Positions 16,992-26,225 of a DNA stretch of 32,188 nucleotides are shown here, piece after piece (positions within the stretch are counted from its first letter, which is position 1; every line of letters starts with the position of its first letter). Source of the stretch: Candidatus Dojkabacteria bacterium. GTDB lineage: Bacteria; Patescibacteriota; Dojkabacteria; JAHIVN01. Below the pieces are notes generated by a model that had not been told where the DNA came from, made no database searches, and saw only the letters and a list, made by a program, of their open reading frames with translations. The stretch lies in NCBI GenBank assembly GCA_028696515.1, contig JAQVGX010000006.1:1-32188 (forward strand), given 5' to 3'. The position numbers were made by a program, and so were the translations under genes.

Positions 16992-18764
16992 CTATGTTAT
17001 CTTATTTTGCTTTTTTTGGCTACTAGTCACATTAAGAACCTGTTTATCCCTGCTTTTATCCCTGTAAATGGTCACTCCCTTAAGTTTCAGGCTGTGTGCT
17101 TCAAGATATACACTTTCTATTTCCTTCTCTGTAGTTGACTCCTTCACATTCAGAGTTTTTGAAACAGCGTTGTCAGTGTATTTTTGAAAAGCCGCTTGCA
17201 TCTTCAAGTGCCATTCTGGTGCAATCTCATAAGTAGTTCTAAAAATTCTTTTAATTTTGTCGGGGATATCCTCTATATTACTGATACTTCCAGAAGCAGA
17301 GACCTCCCTCATCAATTTTTTACTGAATAACCACTCTTCTTTTAGAGCTTTTTCGAGTGATTCATTTACAAAGTAAATCTTTTGATTATCTAAAGTCTCC
17401 ATGTTTTCTCGCGAGTACGCCAAAGCAAAGAAGGGTTCTACTCCGCTGTTGCAATCAGCAAAGAGTGATCTCGTTCCTGTCGGCGCTATTGTGGTAACAG
17501 TTGCGTTACGCATGTTCTTGAATCCGCGTTTATAGAATAAACTTTTTTTAAAGTTAGCAAAGTTTCCACGGATTCTCCCGAGTTTAGAGCTTTCATCTCT
17601 AGCGTTATTTTGTATGAAGCGCATAATTTTTTCTGCAAGTTTTACACCTTTGTCGCTATCATAAGGTATACGAAGTTCTGCAAGTAGGTCAGCCCATCCC
17701 AGTACACCTATTCCGATTTTTCTGTTCCCTTCTACATTTATCTTTTGTATTTCGGGAAGCACGTTATACCCAAGTTCTATCATATTATCAAGATATCGAA
17801 CTGCAAGTCTTGTTACTTCAGCTAATCTTTTCCACTTTATACCTTCTTTGGAGTTTTTTTCGTAGAATTTGTTTAAAGTAATTCCTCCTAGATAACATGC
17901 CTCAAAAGGCAGAAGTGGCTGTTCTCCGCACAAGTTGGTCGCACTAATCCTGCCAACTCCTGGAACGGTATTTTTTCTGTTTATCTCATCTATAAATATG
18001 ATACCTGGTTCGGCACTTTGGTGAACGCTCTTGGCGATAAGCTCCATCAAATACTTTGCATCAACTTTTGAAGCAACTTGGCCGCTGGATGGATCCCTGA
18101 GGCTTACGTGCGAACCGGTTTTATATGCGCGCATGAAACTATCCGTTATTGCTACTGAGAGATTAAAATTTGTCAACTGAGAGTAATCTTCCTTTGCTTT
18201 TATGAATTTTTCAATATCAGGGTGGTCTATCCTCAGGATTCCCATATGTCCTGCATGACGAGCACTTCCTCTATTTAGTATTATTTCAGACGAGAAGTCG
18301 AAAAGACGCATAAAGGAGATAGGGCCCGAAGCTTCTTTGCCGGTCGAATGAACTGTTGATCCTTCAGGTCGTAGTTTTGAGAAATCATAACCAATACCTG
18401 CTCCTAGTCTATGTAGCTGGACGGAGTAATACAGAGTATGATATATTGATTCCAGGCTATCTTCAAGTGGAAGCACATAACACTCCGCCATCAGTCGTTT
18501 CAATCCTCTATCATGCATAGGTGTTCCTGAAAGAAATTCCAAGGAAGCCTGCATTTGATAAAAGTCATCTTCAAGCATTTTCACTTCCTTTGGAGTAGTA
18601 TGGAATCTTTTCTCAGCTGAAGCTATGAGTTTTGATATCCGTATGAACATGTCGCGTGCAGTTTCTTTGACTTTTCCGTGACTATCTTTCAACAAATATC
18701 TGCTGTTTGCTATCAACTGTTGTTTTTCATTGAGTTTTGGTTCGATATAGAATCTTCTTGGCAT
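16992..18764 (-). CDS. Third class II ribonucleotide reductase module, without TSCPD/Cys tail
   Basis: AECYVLPLEDSLESIYHTL, GAGIGYDFSKLRPEG, SATNLCGEQPLLPFEACYLGGITL, APTGTRSLFADCNSGVEPFFALAY; ends KGVTIYRDKSRDKQVLNVTSSQKKQNKIT. Confidence 0.9.
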   Translation of the reverse strand: MPRRFYIEPKLNEKQQLIANSRYLLKDSHGKVKETARDMFIRISKLIASAEKRFHTTPKEVKMLEDDFYQMQASLEFLSGTPMHDRGLKRLMAECYVLPLEDSLESIYHTLYYSVQLHRLGAGIGYDFSKLRPEGSTVHSTGKEASGPISFMRLFDFSSEIILNRGSARHAGHMGILRIDHPDIEKFIKAKEDYSQLTNFNLSVAITDSFMRAYKTGSHVSLRDPSSGQVASKVDAKYLMELIAKSVHQSAEPGIIFIDEINRKNTVPGVGRISATNLCGEQPLLPFEACYLGGITLNKFYEKNSKEGIKWKRLAEVTRLAVRYLDNMIELGYNVLPEIQKINVEGNRKIGIGVLGWADLLAELRIPYDSDKGVKLAEKIMRFIQNNARDESSKLGRIRGNFANFKKSLFYKRGFKNMRNATVTTIAPTGTRSLFADCNSGVEPFFALAYSRENMETLDNQKIYFVNESLEKALKEEWLFSKKLMREVSASGSISNIEDIPDKIKRIFRTTYEIAPEWHLKMQAAFQKYTDNAVSKTLNVKESTTEKEIESVYLEAHSLKLKGVTIYRDKSRDKQVLNVTSSQKKQNKIT

Positions 18765-19002
18765 ACCCTATTTGCCCGATAAACGGAAGTAATAAAAATA
18801 GAAGCAAAAGCTCGCAAAGTTGTGGAAAAACTTAGAGCCGCCCCAAGCTTCTCTATATTAAAGTTACCAATTAATGATAGAACAAGTCAAGAATTTTCAA
18901 TCCTTGAGTTTGGGACTGTGTCTCTTGCCTATAAACAGTTTTGTTATGATACTTTGAACAGATCGTTTCATTCAGTAGTATTGTAGGCTCTAAATCTATT
19001 TG

Positions 19003-19017
19003 GTATCATAATGATAC
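19003..19017. repeat. 15-nt palindrome GTATCATAATGATAC in the RNR/mpl divergent intergenic region
   Basis: Direct reading: GTATCAT-A-ATGATAC. Confidence 0.6.
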
Positions 19018-19075
19018 AATACTGGGGAATGTTAGCTCTATATCAACTATATATTCTATTTCTTTATTATGAATT

Positions 19076-20536
19076 ATGTCTGTCAATAAAAGGTGGGTGC
19101 ATTTTATAGGTATTTGTGGGGTGACGATGGCGCCTCTTGCAAATATGTTTAAAGAGCTGGGTTGGTTTGTAACCGGTTCTGACAAGGGGATATTTCCGCC
19201 TATGAGTGATTATCTGAAAGATCGAAATATCAACATTGAGCTGGGCTTCAAGAAGGAACATTTGCAGGCTTCCCATTATAAAGATCTCAAACTCGACAGA
19301 GATTTTCCTGACCTTGTTGTAGTCGGAAATTATATTGGGCTCAGCAATATAGAATATAAGTTTGCTGTTAAGAATAACCTGAAGGTGAAATCTTACCCAG
19401 AAATTCTTGAAGAATATCTCGTTAAAAGCAACTCGGTTGTTGTTTGCGGTACTTACGGGAAGACAACAAGTAGTGCCTTGCTGGCTCTAATCTTTGAAAA
19501 AGCAGGGAAGAATCCTAGTTATATGATTGGAGGTTTGGCAGGTAATTTTGAGAATGGAATCAACAATACTAAAAGTGACTGGAGCATCATCGAGGGGGAT
19601 GAGTATATCAGCTCGAGGTTTGACCCCGTAAGCAAATTCTTTCATTATAAAGCTGAATTTGTGCTTTTGACAGCAGCCGCCTGGGAGCATACAGACTTCT
19701 TTGTCAGCGAGAATGATTATGTTCAAAACATTGTAAGCTTTATACATACTCTCCCTAAAAACGGACTTGTAGTCGCCTGCCGAACAGGTACAAACGTTTC
19801 TGAAGTTATCAAAGGTTCAAGATGTAAGGTCATAACTTATGAGCTCAACAAAATTGATGAGAATGTTGCAAAGGCTGACTGGTTCAACCTGGCACATAAG
19901 GAGAATAAAGAAGAGGGAGAAATTGTTTTATTCAACAGGAATTCTAAAGATGAGTTTTCCGTATTCACAAAACTCATTGGTGACCACAATAGAGAGAATA
20001 TTATCGGATGCTGTGCGCTTGCTCGGGAGCTTGGCATTGAAATTGAAGCTATTCAAGAAGCAGTAGAAAATTTCAAAGGGATAAGGCGCAGACTTGAAAT
20101 AAGATTTGAAGAGCAAAATGTAAAAGTGATTGATGATCATGCGTGTAGCCCGCCAAAGGTAAAAGGGTCATTAGAAGCATTGCAGAGTACTTACACAGAC
20201 TGGCACATTACTGTAGTTTTTGAGCCGAATGTAGGCAATCGAACGGAAGAATCTATGAAGTTGTTTAAGGGAGCATTTGATGAAGCTGATGAAGTTATTA
20301 TTCCAAGATTGAAGACGGTGAGAACAAAAGAGGGGTTACATCGTACATTGGGAAGCGAGTTGGCCACTCAGCTTATCAGCTTATCGGCTGAAGCCAAGTA
20401 TATAGGCGATGATGATAAACTAGTGAAGTATGTTACGGGCAAGGATGTCGGAAAACACATTATATGTTTTATGGGGGCCTATGGCTGGCGCGGAATGATT
20501 GAAGATGTGATGAAGGCCTATCGGCTTGTAAGCTAA
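19076..20536 (+). CDS. mpl: Mur ligase family protein, Mpl-like (UDP-MurNAc:L-Ala-gamma-D-Glu-mDAP ligase type)
   Basis: VHFIGICGVTMAPLANMFKELGWFVTGSD, CGTYGKTTSSALLALIFEKAGKNPSYMIGG, DEYISSRFD, DDHACSPPKVKGSLEAL. Confidence 0.82.
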   Translation: MSVNKRWVHFIGICGVTMAPLANMFKELGWFVTGSDKGIFPPMSDYLKDRNINIELGFKKEHLQASHYKDLKLDRDFPDLVVVGNYIGLSNIEYKFAVKNNLKVKSYPEILEEYLVKSNSVVVCGTYGKTTSSALLALIFEKAGKNPSYMIGGLAGNFENGINNTKSDWSIIEGDEYISSRFDPVSKFFHYKAEFVLLTAAAWEHTDFFVSENDYVQNIVSFIHTLPKNGLVVACRTGTNVSEVIKGSRCKVITYELNKIDENVAKADWFNLAHKENKEEGEIVLFNRNSKDEFSVFTKLIGDHNRENIIGCCALARELGIEIEAIQEAVENFKGIRRRLEIRFEEQNVKVIDDHACSPPKVKGSLEALQSTYTDWHITVVFEPNVGNRTEESMKLFKGAFDEADEVIIPRLKTVRTKEGLHRTLGSELATQLISLSAEAKYIGDDDKLVKYVTGKDVGKHIICFMGAYGWRGMIEDVMKAYRLVS

Positions 20537-20613
20537 TCAGCTTTTTGGCTTATTAGTTAGTATGCATGTCAGCTCATTAGCTCACAACTCTCTAACTTAA
20601 ATGTTCATTTTCT

Positions 20614-20964
20614 ATGCAAAGTTTCAAAGAATTGGCAGCAAAACACAAAAAAGACCCCAAGGGAATGAGAGAATTGCTCCAGGAGTGGCAGTTTAGTCCT
20701 GATCGTGAGAAAAGTCAGAAATACGTAAAACACGAGTATCAGGATTATGGGGTACGATTATCATATAAACTCAATGATAGAAAGCATACCTCTTTGTACA
20801 TCGGTCTCGCTAAAAAAGAAAAGCGCGAACTTCTGGAAAAAGCATACAGCTTCGCTGTCGACTATCCCAATATGGAGGGCAAGAATAGGGGCAGGCTTTT
20901 TATGTGGGCGCTGGGGAAGTTACGCAAAGGGGGGAAATTATATGAAAAGAATAATCAAAAATGA
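20614..20964 (+). CDS. Hypothetical protein (116 aa)
   Basis: ATG to TGA ORF, basic, charged; no family recognised. Confidence 0.55.
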   Translation: MQSFKELAAKHKKDPKGMRELLQEWQFSPDREKSQKYVKHEYQDYGVRLSYKLNDRKHTSLYIGLAKKEKRELLEKAYSFAVDYPNMEGKNRGRLFMWALGKLRKGGKLYEKNNQK

Positions 20965-21065
20965 CCAATTCCCAGTTAATTATCAATACTCACTTTCCCA
21001 ATGAACAATTACTACACCTCCAATAACTACCAAATAACTATTGGATTACTATGAATAACAATTTC

Positions 21066-21926
21066 TCATCCTTCATTCTTGAATATAATAATCGAAATCG
21101 AAACCAGTATACTCGCAATTATCTTTCTGATTAATATTTCATTGTCTTTAAGAAGAAGAGCACTCAAGATCACTATGAAAACAGTCGCAGTTCCCTTTAT
21201 AATATTAACTGAAGATAAATCTCCTCCCACCTCATAAGCAAAATATTGAAATACATAAATCCCAACCAGAAAAGCTCCAGTAATTATTGATGCCGGAATA
21301 TATTCCTTTTTGAGTGCAGATCTTGGCAGAAGAGAGAGATTTCTTGGGGTTAGGGCAAACTTTGTGATTTGAGAAATGATAAATGCCAGAAAAAGGAAAC
21401 TAAAGTTATTAAAATATTCAACGAGCGATTTATCCGCTGTGTATACTAGTGCAAATATCGAAGTAGATGCAAAAGCTAACAGATGATATTTGTTTAGCTT
21501 TGCTTTTTGTTTTCTGATTGTTACTAACAATATTGCGCTAAAGACTAGCAGGCAGGCTATGATCTTGATCAGAGACAAGTTTTCTGAAAAAAATACAATC
21601 CCTGTAACGAGAGTGATAAACAGGTTTGAAGAATTTATAATCTGATATTCAGAGGCGGTGATTTGTTTAAGTCCAATGTTAAGTAGTAGGGCTGCCCCTC
21701 CAGAAGCTGCAGACTTGATGATTAGCAATACTATTTCCTTTGTTCCGCCAGTAAATTCGAAACCAAAGTGTAGAACGAATGGAAGAAGCAAGAGCATGGC
21801 CCAAAAGGATTCCATGATAGAAAACGCTGTTGGACTTACATTTTTATGTGTTAGAAATTTCTTTTGGGTAATTCTATATCCTACAATACTGAATAATGAT
21901 AGAATCGAATAAATGAACCAGTTCAT
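21066..21926 (-). CDS. EamA/DMT-family transporter
   Basis: About 10 TM two-repeat layout; SEYQIINSSNLFITLVTGIVFFSENLSL and SSVNIIKGTATVFIVILSALLLKDNE. Confidence 0.82.
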   Translation of the reverse strand: MNWFIYSILSLFSIVGYRITQKKFLTHKNVSPTAFSIMESFWAMLLLLPFVLHFGFEFTGGTKEIVLLIIKSAASGGAALLLNIGLKQITASEYQIINSSNLFITLVTGIVFFSENLSLIKIIACLLVFSAILLVTIRKQKAKLNKYHLLAFASTSIFALVYTADKSLVEYFNNFSFLFLAFIISQITKFALTPRNLSLLPRSALKKEYIPASIITGAFLVGIYVFQYFAYEVGGDLSSVNIIKGTATVFIVILSALLLKDNEILIRKIIASILVSISIIIFKNEG

Positions 21927-22032
21927 GATAATTCAAAGCTCAAAGCTAAAATGTCAAAACTTAAAACAATAGTTTAAATTATATCGAAACTAGGGTAGAA
22001 TTACTAATATAATAAATTAATTTAATGATAAA

Positions 22033-23238
22033 ATGTCATATACTCCTTCCGAGAAAACTCTGCAAAAATATGCGGATGTTCTTATAAAATTTGCGCTCTG
22101 GAGCGGAAAAGGGATAAAGAAAGGAGAAAAAGTGTTTTTGCAGGTTCCTGAATGTGCCAAGCCGATACTTAAACCTTTGATGCTCTCTGTTCTTAAGCGA
22201 GGGGGTCATCCACTTATGCATTACATCCCTGACGATATCAATAGAACTTTTTTCGAAAATGCTTCGATGAAGCAGATCGAGTATATGCCAAAGAAATACT
22301 TGATAGAGCGTGTGAATGAGTGTGACCACTTTGTTGGTATCATAGCAGAAAAAGATAAGCACGAGTTGGAGGGAGTGGATACGAAGAAAATCATGGCCCA
22401 GAACATAGCAGCAAAATTCTACAAGGATGCCAGAAGTGATAAGGAATATGCGGGTAAGTTAACCTGGACTTTAGCATTGTACGGCACTCCGGCGATGGCA
22501 AAAGAAGCCGGGATGAGCCTCAAGGATTACTGGAAACAGATAGAAAAGGCTTGTTTTCTGGATTATAAAGACCCAATTGCCAAGTGGAGAAGGGTAGTGG
22601 AGAAGCAAAAAGAAATTATTAACAAGTTAAACAGGTTGCAGATAAACAACTTGCGCATAAAGGGAAAGTCGGTTGATCTGAAGATCACTCTGGGTATGAA
22701 AAGACAATGGGTTGGAGGAAGCGGAAGAAATATCCCCTCTTTTGAAATATTCACATCCCCGGACTGGCGAGGAACGGAAGGATGGGTAAGGTTTGATCAG
22801 CCTCTTTATAGATACGGAAGTCTTATCACCGACATAGAGCTAGAATTTAAGAATGGAGTCGTTGTAAGAAGTAATGCTTCGAAGAATAAGAAACTGTTAG
22901 CTGACATGATCAAGGTAAAAAATGCTGACAAACTTGGAGAATTTAGTTTGACTGACAAAAGGTTCTCCCGTATTACCAAATTTATGGCAGAAACACTTTT
23001 TGATGAGAATGTCGGAAGCAGATACGGTAATTTTCACATAGCTCTGGGGATGTCATACAAGGATGCATATGACGGAGATCCAAAAACAGTAAAAAGAAAT
23101 GAGTGAAGCAGGATGGGTTTTAACCTTGATACAGCGATTCATACGGATATTATGTCAACTACAGATAGAACAGTGACAGCAATGTTGTCAAAAGGAAAAA
23201 AGAAGATAATATATGAGAATGGAATGTTTGTTATATGA
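22033..23238 (+). pseudogene. M29-type (thermophilic) aminopeptidase interrupted by in-frame TGA (23104-23106)
   Basis: M29-like GTEGWVRFDQPLYRYGSLITDIELEFKNG, LGEFSLTDKRFSRI, FHIALGMSYKDAYDGDP. After TGA the same frame continues SRMGFNLDTAIHTDIMSTTDRTVTAMLSKGKKKIIYENGMFVI*, which resembles the family's C-terminal HxD-containing end. Confidence 0.75.
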
Positions 23239-23385
23239 ATTTCGAAATATTAATTTCTAAACTCTAAACAAATTCAAGATTTGAAATTCCAAAGAGATGA
23301 AAGTTTATGGATTTGGATTAATCGATTTATTTGGGATTTATAGATTTAGATTTGTTTCGAATTTCGTACTTCTAGTTTCTGATTT

Positions 23386-25029
23386 ATGAATAAAAATCTG
23401 CCGTTCATTGTAATAATCCTTGTTGGAATATCACTGTTTTTTCTATCACTCTTCAATAGTTTTGTCTGGGACGATGAAGAGCAGGTTGTAAACAACACTC
23501 TTGTACATTCTCTCGAAAACATACCGAGCTTTTTTACCGGAAGTACTTTCAATACTGGCGGGGCGGGTGAACTAGGGGGTATTTATTACAAGCCAGTGAT
23601 GAGTGTTTGTTTCAGTATAATTTATTCCATCTTTGGCAGCGGTCCTTTTTGGTTTCATTTTTTTCAGGTAACGCTGCATATTGTGAACTCAATATTTGTT
23701 TTTCTGTTGATTCGCAATTTACTTCAGAGACTAGTTAAACCGAGTCCTTACGAAATGCACATATCTCTTGGTGTTTCCTTTCTGTTTTTGGTACATCCTA
23801 TTAACGTTGAAACTGTTGTGTATATTTCTGCTATGCAAGATGTGTTATTTTTCTTTTTCGGCATGCTTTCCCTTCTTACCATCTTATACAAAGATTACAA
23901 GATTTATCATAAGTTTAAAAACAGGCTGCAGATAGGTGAATACTGGCTGTCGTCTTTATTTTTATTTATTTCGATTCTCTCAAAGGAGACTGGTTTTGTT
24001 TTTGTAGGAATATTATTAGTCTATAATTTGATTTACGAAAAGAAGTTTTTCGGAAAATTTCTAAAATCAGTAGCTGTCTTGCTGGCTGTGTATTCTGTTT
24101 TGAGGCTGCTGATAGCGAAGATCCCTTTTCATCATGATGGTGGTATTTCGCCGATTATGCGAGTAAGCGTGATGGAAAGATTGCAGACTATTCCTCAAAT
24201 AGTATACTTTTATCTTAGAACATTTCTTTGGCCTGACAAACTAGCAATTGCCCAGCATTGGACTGTAAATACAGTCGACTGGAATAGCTTTTATTACCCG
24301 CTATTATTTGTATTTGCTATCTTGATTTTAATGATTCTATCTGGACTGATACTAAGGAAGAGAAATAACTCTGCATTCAAGGCATATGTTTTTTTCTCAC
24401 TTTGGTTTCTGGGGGGCTTGCTTCTGCATCTTCAAATCATCCCTCTTGATATGACAGTTGCAGATAGATGGTTTTATCTGCCATTTGTTGGATTGATTGG
24501 AGTAATCGGAGTAGTTATCATGGAATTCGTGAATCTCAAGAGTGAGTGGACACGCAGTTTACTTGGCCTAGGATTTGGTTTGTTCCTAATAATACTTTCA
24601 TTCAAAAGCTTGAATAGAACTCTTGACTGGTCAACCGGGTTGAAGCTGTTTTCAAAAGATGTTGCTATTTCTGGTGATTCATTTGATCTCCAAAACAATC
24701 TGGGCGTTGAGCTTTTCAGGACTGGAGAATATGATGAAGCTAAGAAGCACTTCACAAGATCCGTTGAAATTGCCCCTTACTGGTGGACCAACTGGAACAA
24801 TCTTGGAGCCATAGTAGAAAGAGAAGGGAAATTGAAAAAAGCTGAAGAGTATTATCTAACTGCCATAAACAATGGAGAATATTTCTTGGCATACGAAAAC
24901 TATGCTATGATACTTATAAAGCAAGAAAAGTATGATGAAGCAAAAATGTTTCTAGAAGAAAATGCATTATTGAGATTTCCTTACAATGAAAGGCTGAATC
25001 AGGCTTATCTTTATATTAAGTCACTGTAG
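23386..25029 (+). CDS. Polytopic membrane glycosyltransferase (PMT/TMTC-like) with C-terminal TPR repeats
   Basis: FNSFVWDDEEQVVNN acidic loop, many TMs, HPINVETVVYISAMQDVLFFFFGMLSLL, SKETGF, ADRWFYLPFVGL; TPRs NNLGVELFRTGEYDEAKKHFTRSVEIAPYWWTNWNNLGAIVEREGKLKKAEEYY. Confidence 0.82.
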   Translation: MNKNLPFIVIILVGISLFFLSLFNSFVWDDEEQVVNNTLVHSLENIPSFFTGSTFNTGGAGELGGIYYKPVMSVCFSIIYSIFGSGPFWFHFFQVTLHIVNSIFVFLLIRNLLQRLVKPSPYEMHISLGVSFLFLVHPINVETVVYISAMQDVLFFFFGMLSLLTILYKDYKIYHKFKNRLQIGEYWLSSLFLFISILSKETGFVFVGILLVYNLIYEKKFFGKFLKSVAVLLAVYSVLRLLIAKIPFHHDGGISPIMRVSVMERLQTIPQIVYFYLRTFLWPDKLAIAQHWTVNTVDWNSFYYPLLFVFAILILMILSGLILRKRNNSAFKAYVFFSLWFLGGLLLHLQIIPLDMTVADRWFYLPFVGLIGVIGVVIMEFVNLKSEWTRSLLGLGFGLFLIILSFKSLNRTLDWSTGLKLFSKDVAISGDSFDLQNNLGVELFRTGEYDEAKKHFTRSVEIAPYWWTNWNNLGAIVEREGKLKKAEEYYLTAINNGEYFLAYENYAMILIKQEKYDEAKMFLEENALLRFPYNERLNQAYLYIKSL

Positions 25030-25053
25030 CAGTCGCCTTGTAGTCGGATTAAT
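25026..25053 (+). repeat. Left imperfect inverted repeat flanking the RAYT gene
   Basis: GTAGCAGTCGCCTTGTAGTCGGATTAAT; 23/28 identical to the reverse complement of 25716-25743. Confidence 0.75.
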
Positions 25054-25077
25054 GTATTTCGAAGAAGAAACGGTAAA

Positions 25078-25096
25078 ATGCGACCACTGGTCGCAT
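25078..25096. repeat. REP-like palindrome 1
   Basis: ATGCGACCA-C-TGGTCGCAT, perfect 9-bp arms. Confidence 0.8.
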
Positions 25097-25111
25097 AATA
25101 TTTTGGATTTG

Positions 25112-25131
25112 ATGCGACGAGGTCGTCGCAT
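25112..25131. repeat. REP-like palindrome 2
   Basis: ATGCGACGA-GG-TCGTCGCAT, perfect 9-bp arms; core shared with palindrome 1. Confidence 0.8.
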
Positions 25132-25141
25132 TCTACGTAAG

Positions 25142-25684
25142 ATGATAAAGAATGTAGATTTCAAAAAGCAACCGCCAAGACTATATGAAAATAATTCAAG
25201 TTATTTTCTTACTTTTAATACATATATGAGAAATAATATTCTTATCGCTAAAGGCGTCCCAGAAATTCTAATTGATTCACTGAACTTCCAATCTCGTTCG
25301 CCAGATCTTAGGCTAATGGCACATGTTATTCTGAATGATCACCTTCACCTTATGATTGACTGTAATGATGCCAGGAGGATTTCAATGTTTCTAAAAAGGT
25401 TTAAATCTTATACAGCTAAGCAGATCAAAAATTTACTTGGAATAGATAGAAAAATTATCTGGCAGCGCGGTTCGTATGATCATGTCATTCGAGATGATGA
25501 AGATTTTGATAATCATCTAGATTATATTCATTATAATCCTGTTAAACATGGTTTCGTGAAGAAGCCTGAAGAATGGAAATGGTCAAGTTATTCAAATTAT
25601 GTTAAGAAGAAGATATACGAGATTGGTTGGGGATGGGATGAATTAGATTTTAAAGACGATAAAGGTTATACTTGGGGAGAATAA
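25142..25684 (+). mobile_element. REP-associated tyrosine transposase (RAYT, Y1/HUH type)
   Basis: YFLTFNTYMRNNI, HVILNDHLHLMIDC (HxH), FKSYTAKQIK (catalytic Tyr candidate), HYNPVKHGFVKKPEEWKWSSYSNYV. Track start is 25052, but the first 30 codons contain the palindromes, so ATG 25142 is preferred. Confidence 0.88.
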
Positions 25685-25715
25685 TCTTTAGAATTATTTT
25701 GTAACCTTATAATAA

Positions 25716-25743
25716 AATAATCCGCCTACAAGGCAGATGCTAC
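25716..25743 (-). repeat. Right imperfect inverted repeat flanking the RAYT gene
   Basis: AATAATCCGCCTACAAGGCAGATGCTAC; contains the small palindrome GCCTacaAGGC. Confidence 0.75.
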
Positions 25744-25871
25744 GAATAACATGAAATTACGAATTAGAAACAAGAAAAATATATGCAACAAAGCAATTTC
25801 TTGAGGAAGGTATGTAGCTGAAGTCTGCTTATATTTATGCGAAATCACAAAAAGACAGCGAGCAATAAGTA

Positions 25872-26225
25872 ATGCCAGAAATAGATGCCTTACAAAACTT
25901 GAGCAATGCAGAAATAGTATTAACTAGAGTAAACAGATACCCTGCACCCGATAGTTGGCGCGGAAGGTTGTGGCAAGAAATAGTATTGGGAACTAGAGAG
26001 AATGTTAATGTATTTCCAACGAGAAAAGGAATTACCAATTTAAACTATGATAAGGTATTGGCCTCTCCCGAAACAGTAAGAATTATAGAAATAGTTACTC
26101 GTAAGTTAACGGTGACTTTTAAGGATGAAAATGGGGCGATCAAGGTTGGATCTGTTCATAGGGGGGGGGTAAGAATTGCTCTCGGGAATGGAAAACAATA
26201 TATGGTTTTTTTCGAAAATGAATAA
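25872..26225 (+). CDS. Hypothetical protein (117 aa) with a G9 tract near the 3' end
   Basis: ATG to TAA ORF; the stop overlaps the downstream hydrolase start. Confidence 0.55.
   Translation: MPEIDALQNLSNAEIVLTRVNRYPAPDSWRGRLWQEIVLGTRENVNVFPTRKGITNLNYDKVLASPETVRIIEIVTRKLTVTFKDENGAIKVGSVHRGGVRIALGNGKQYMVFFENE

Noticed and set aside
18793-18986. Plus-strand reading KIEAKARKVVEKLRAAPSFSILKLPINDRTSQEFSILEFGTVSLAYKQFCYDTLNRSFHSVVL
   Set aside because: Coding-like by eye but has no good start codon and no recognisable family; could be a gene remnant, too weak to call.
18765-19075. Possible cobalamin riboswitch upstream of the RNR genes
   Set aside because: No B12-box-like or other riboswitch core could be recognised by reading; a covariance-model search (Rfam cobalamin) would be needed.
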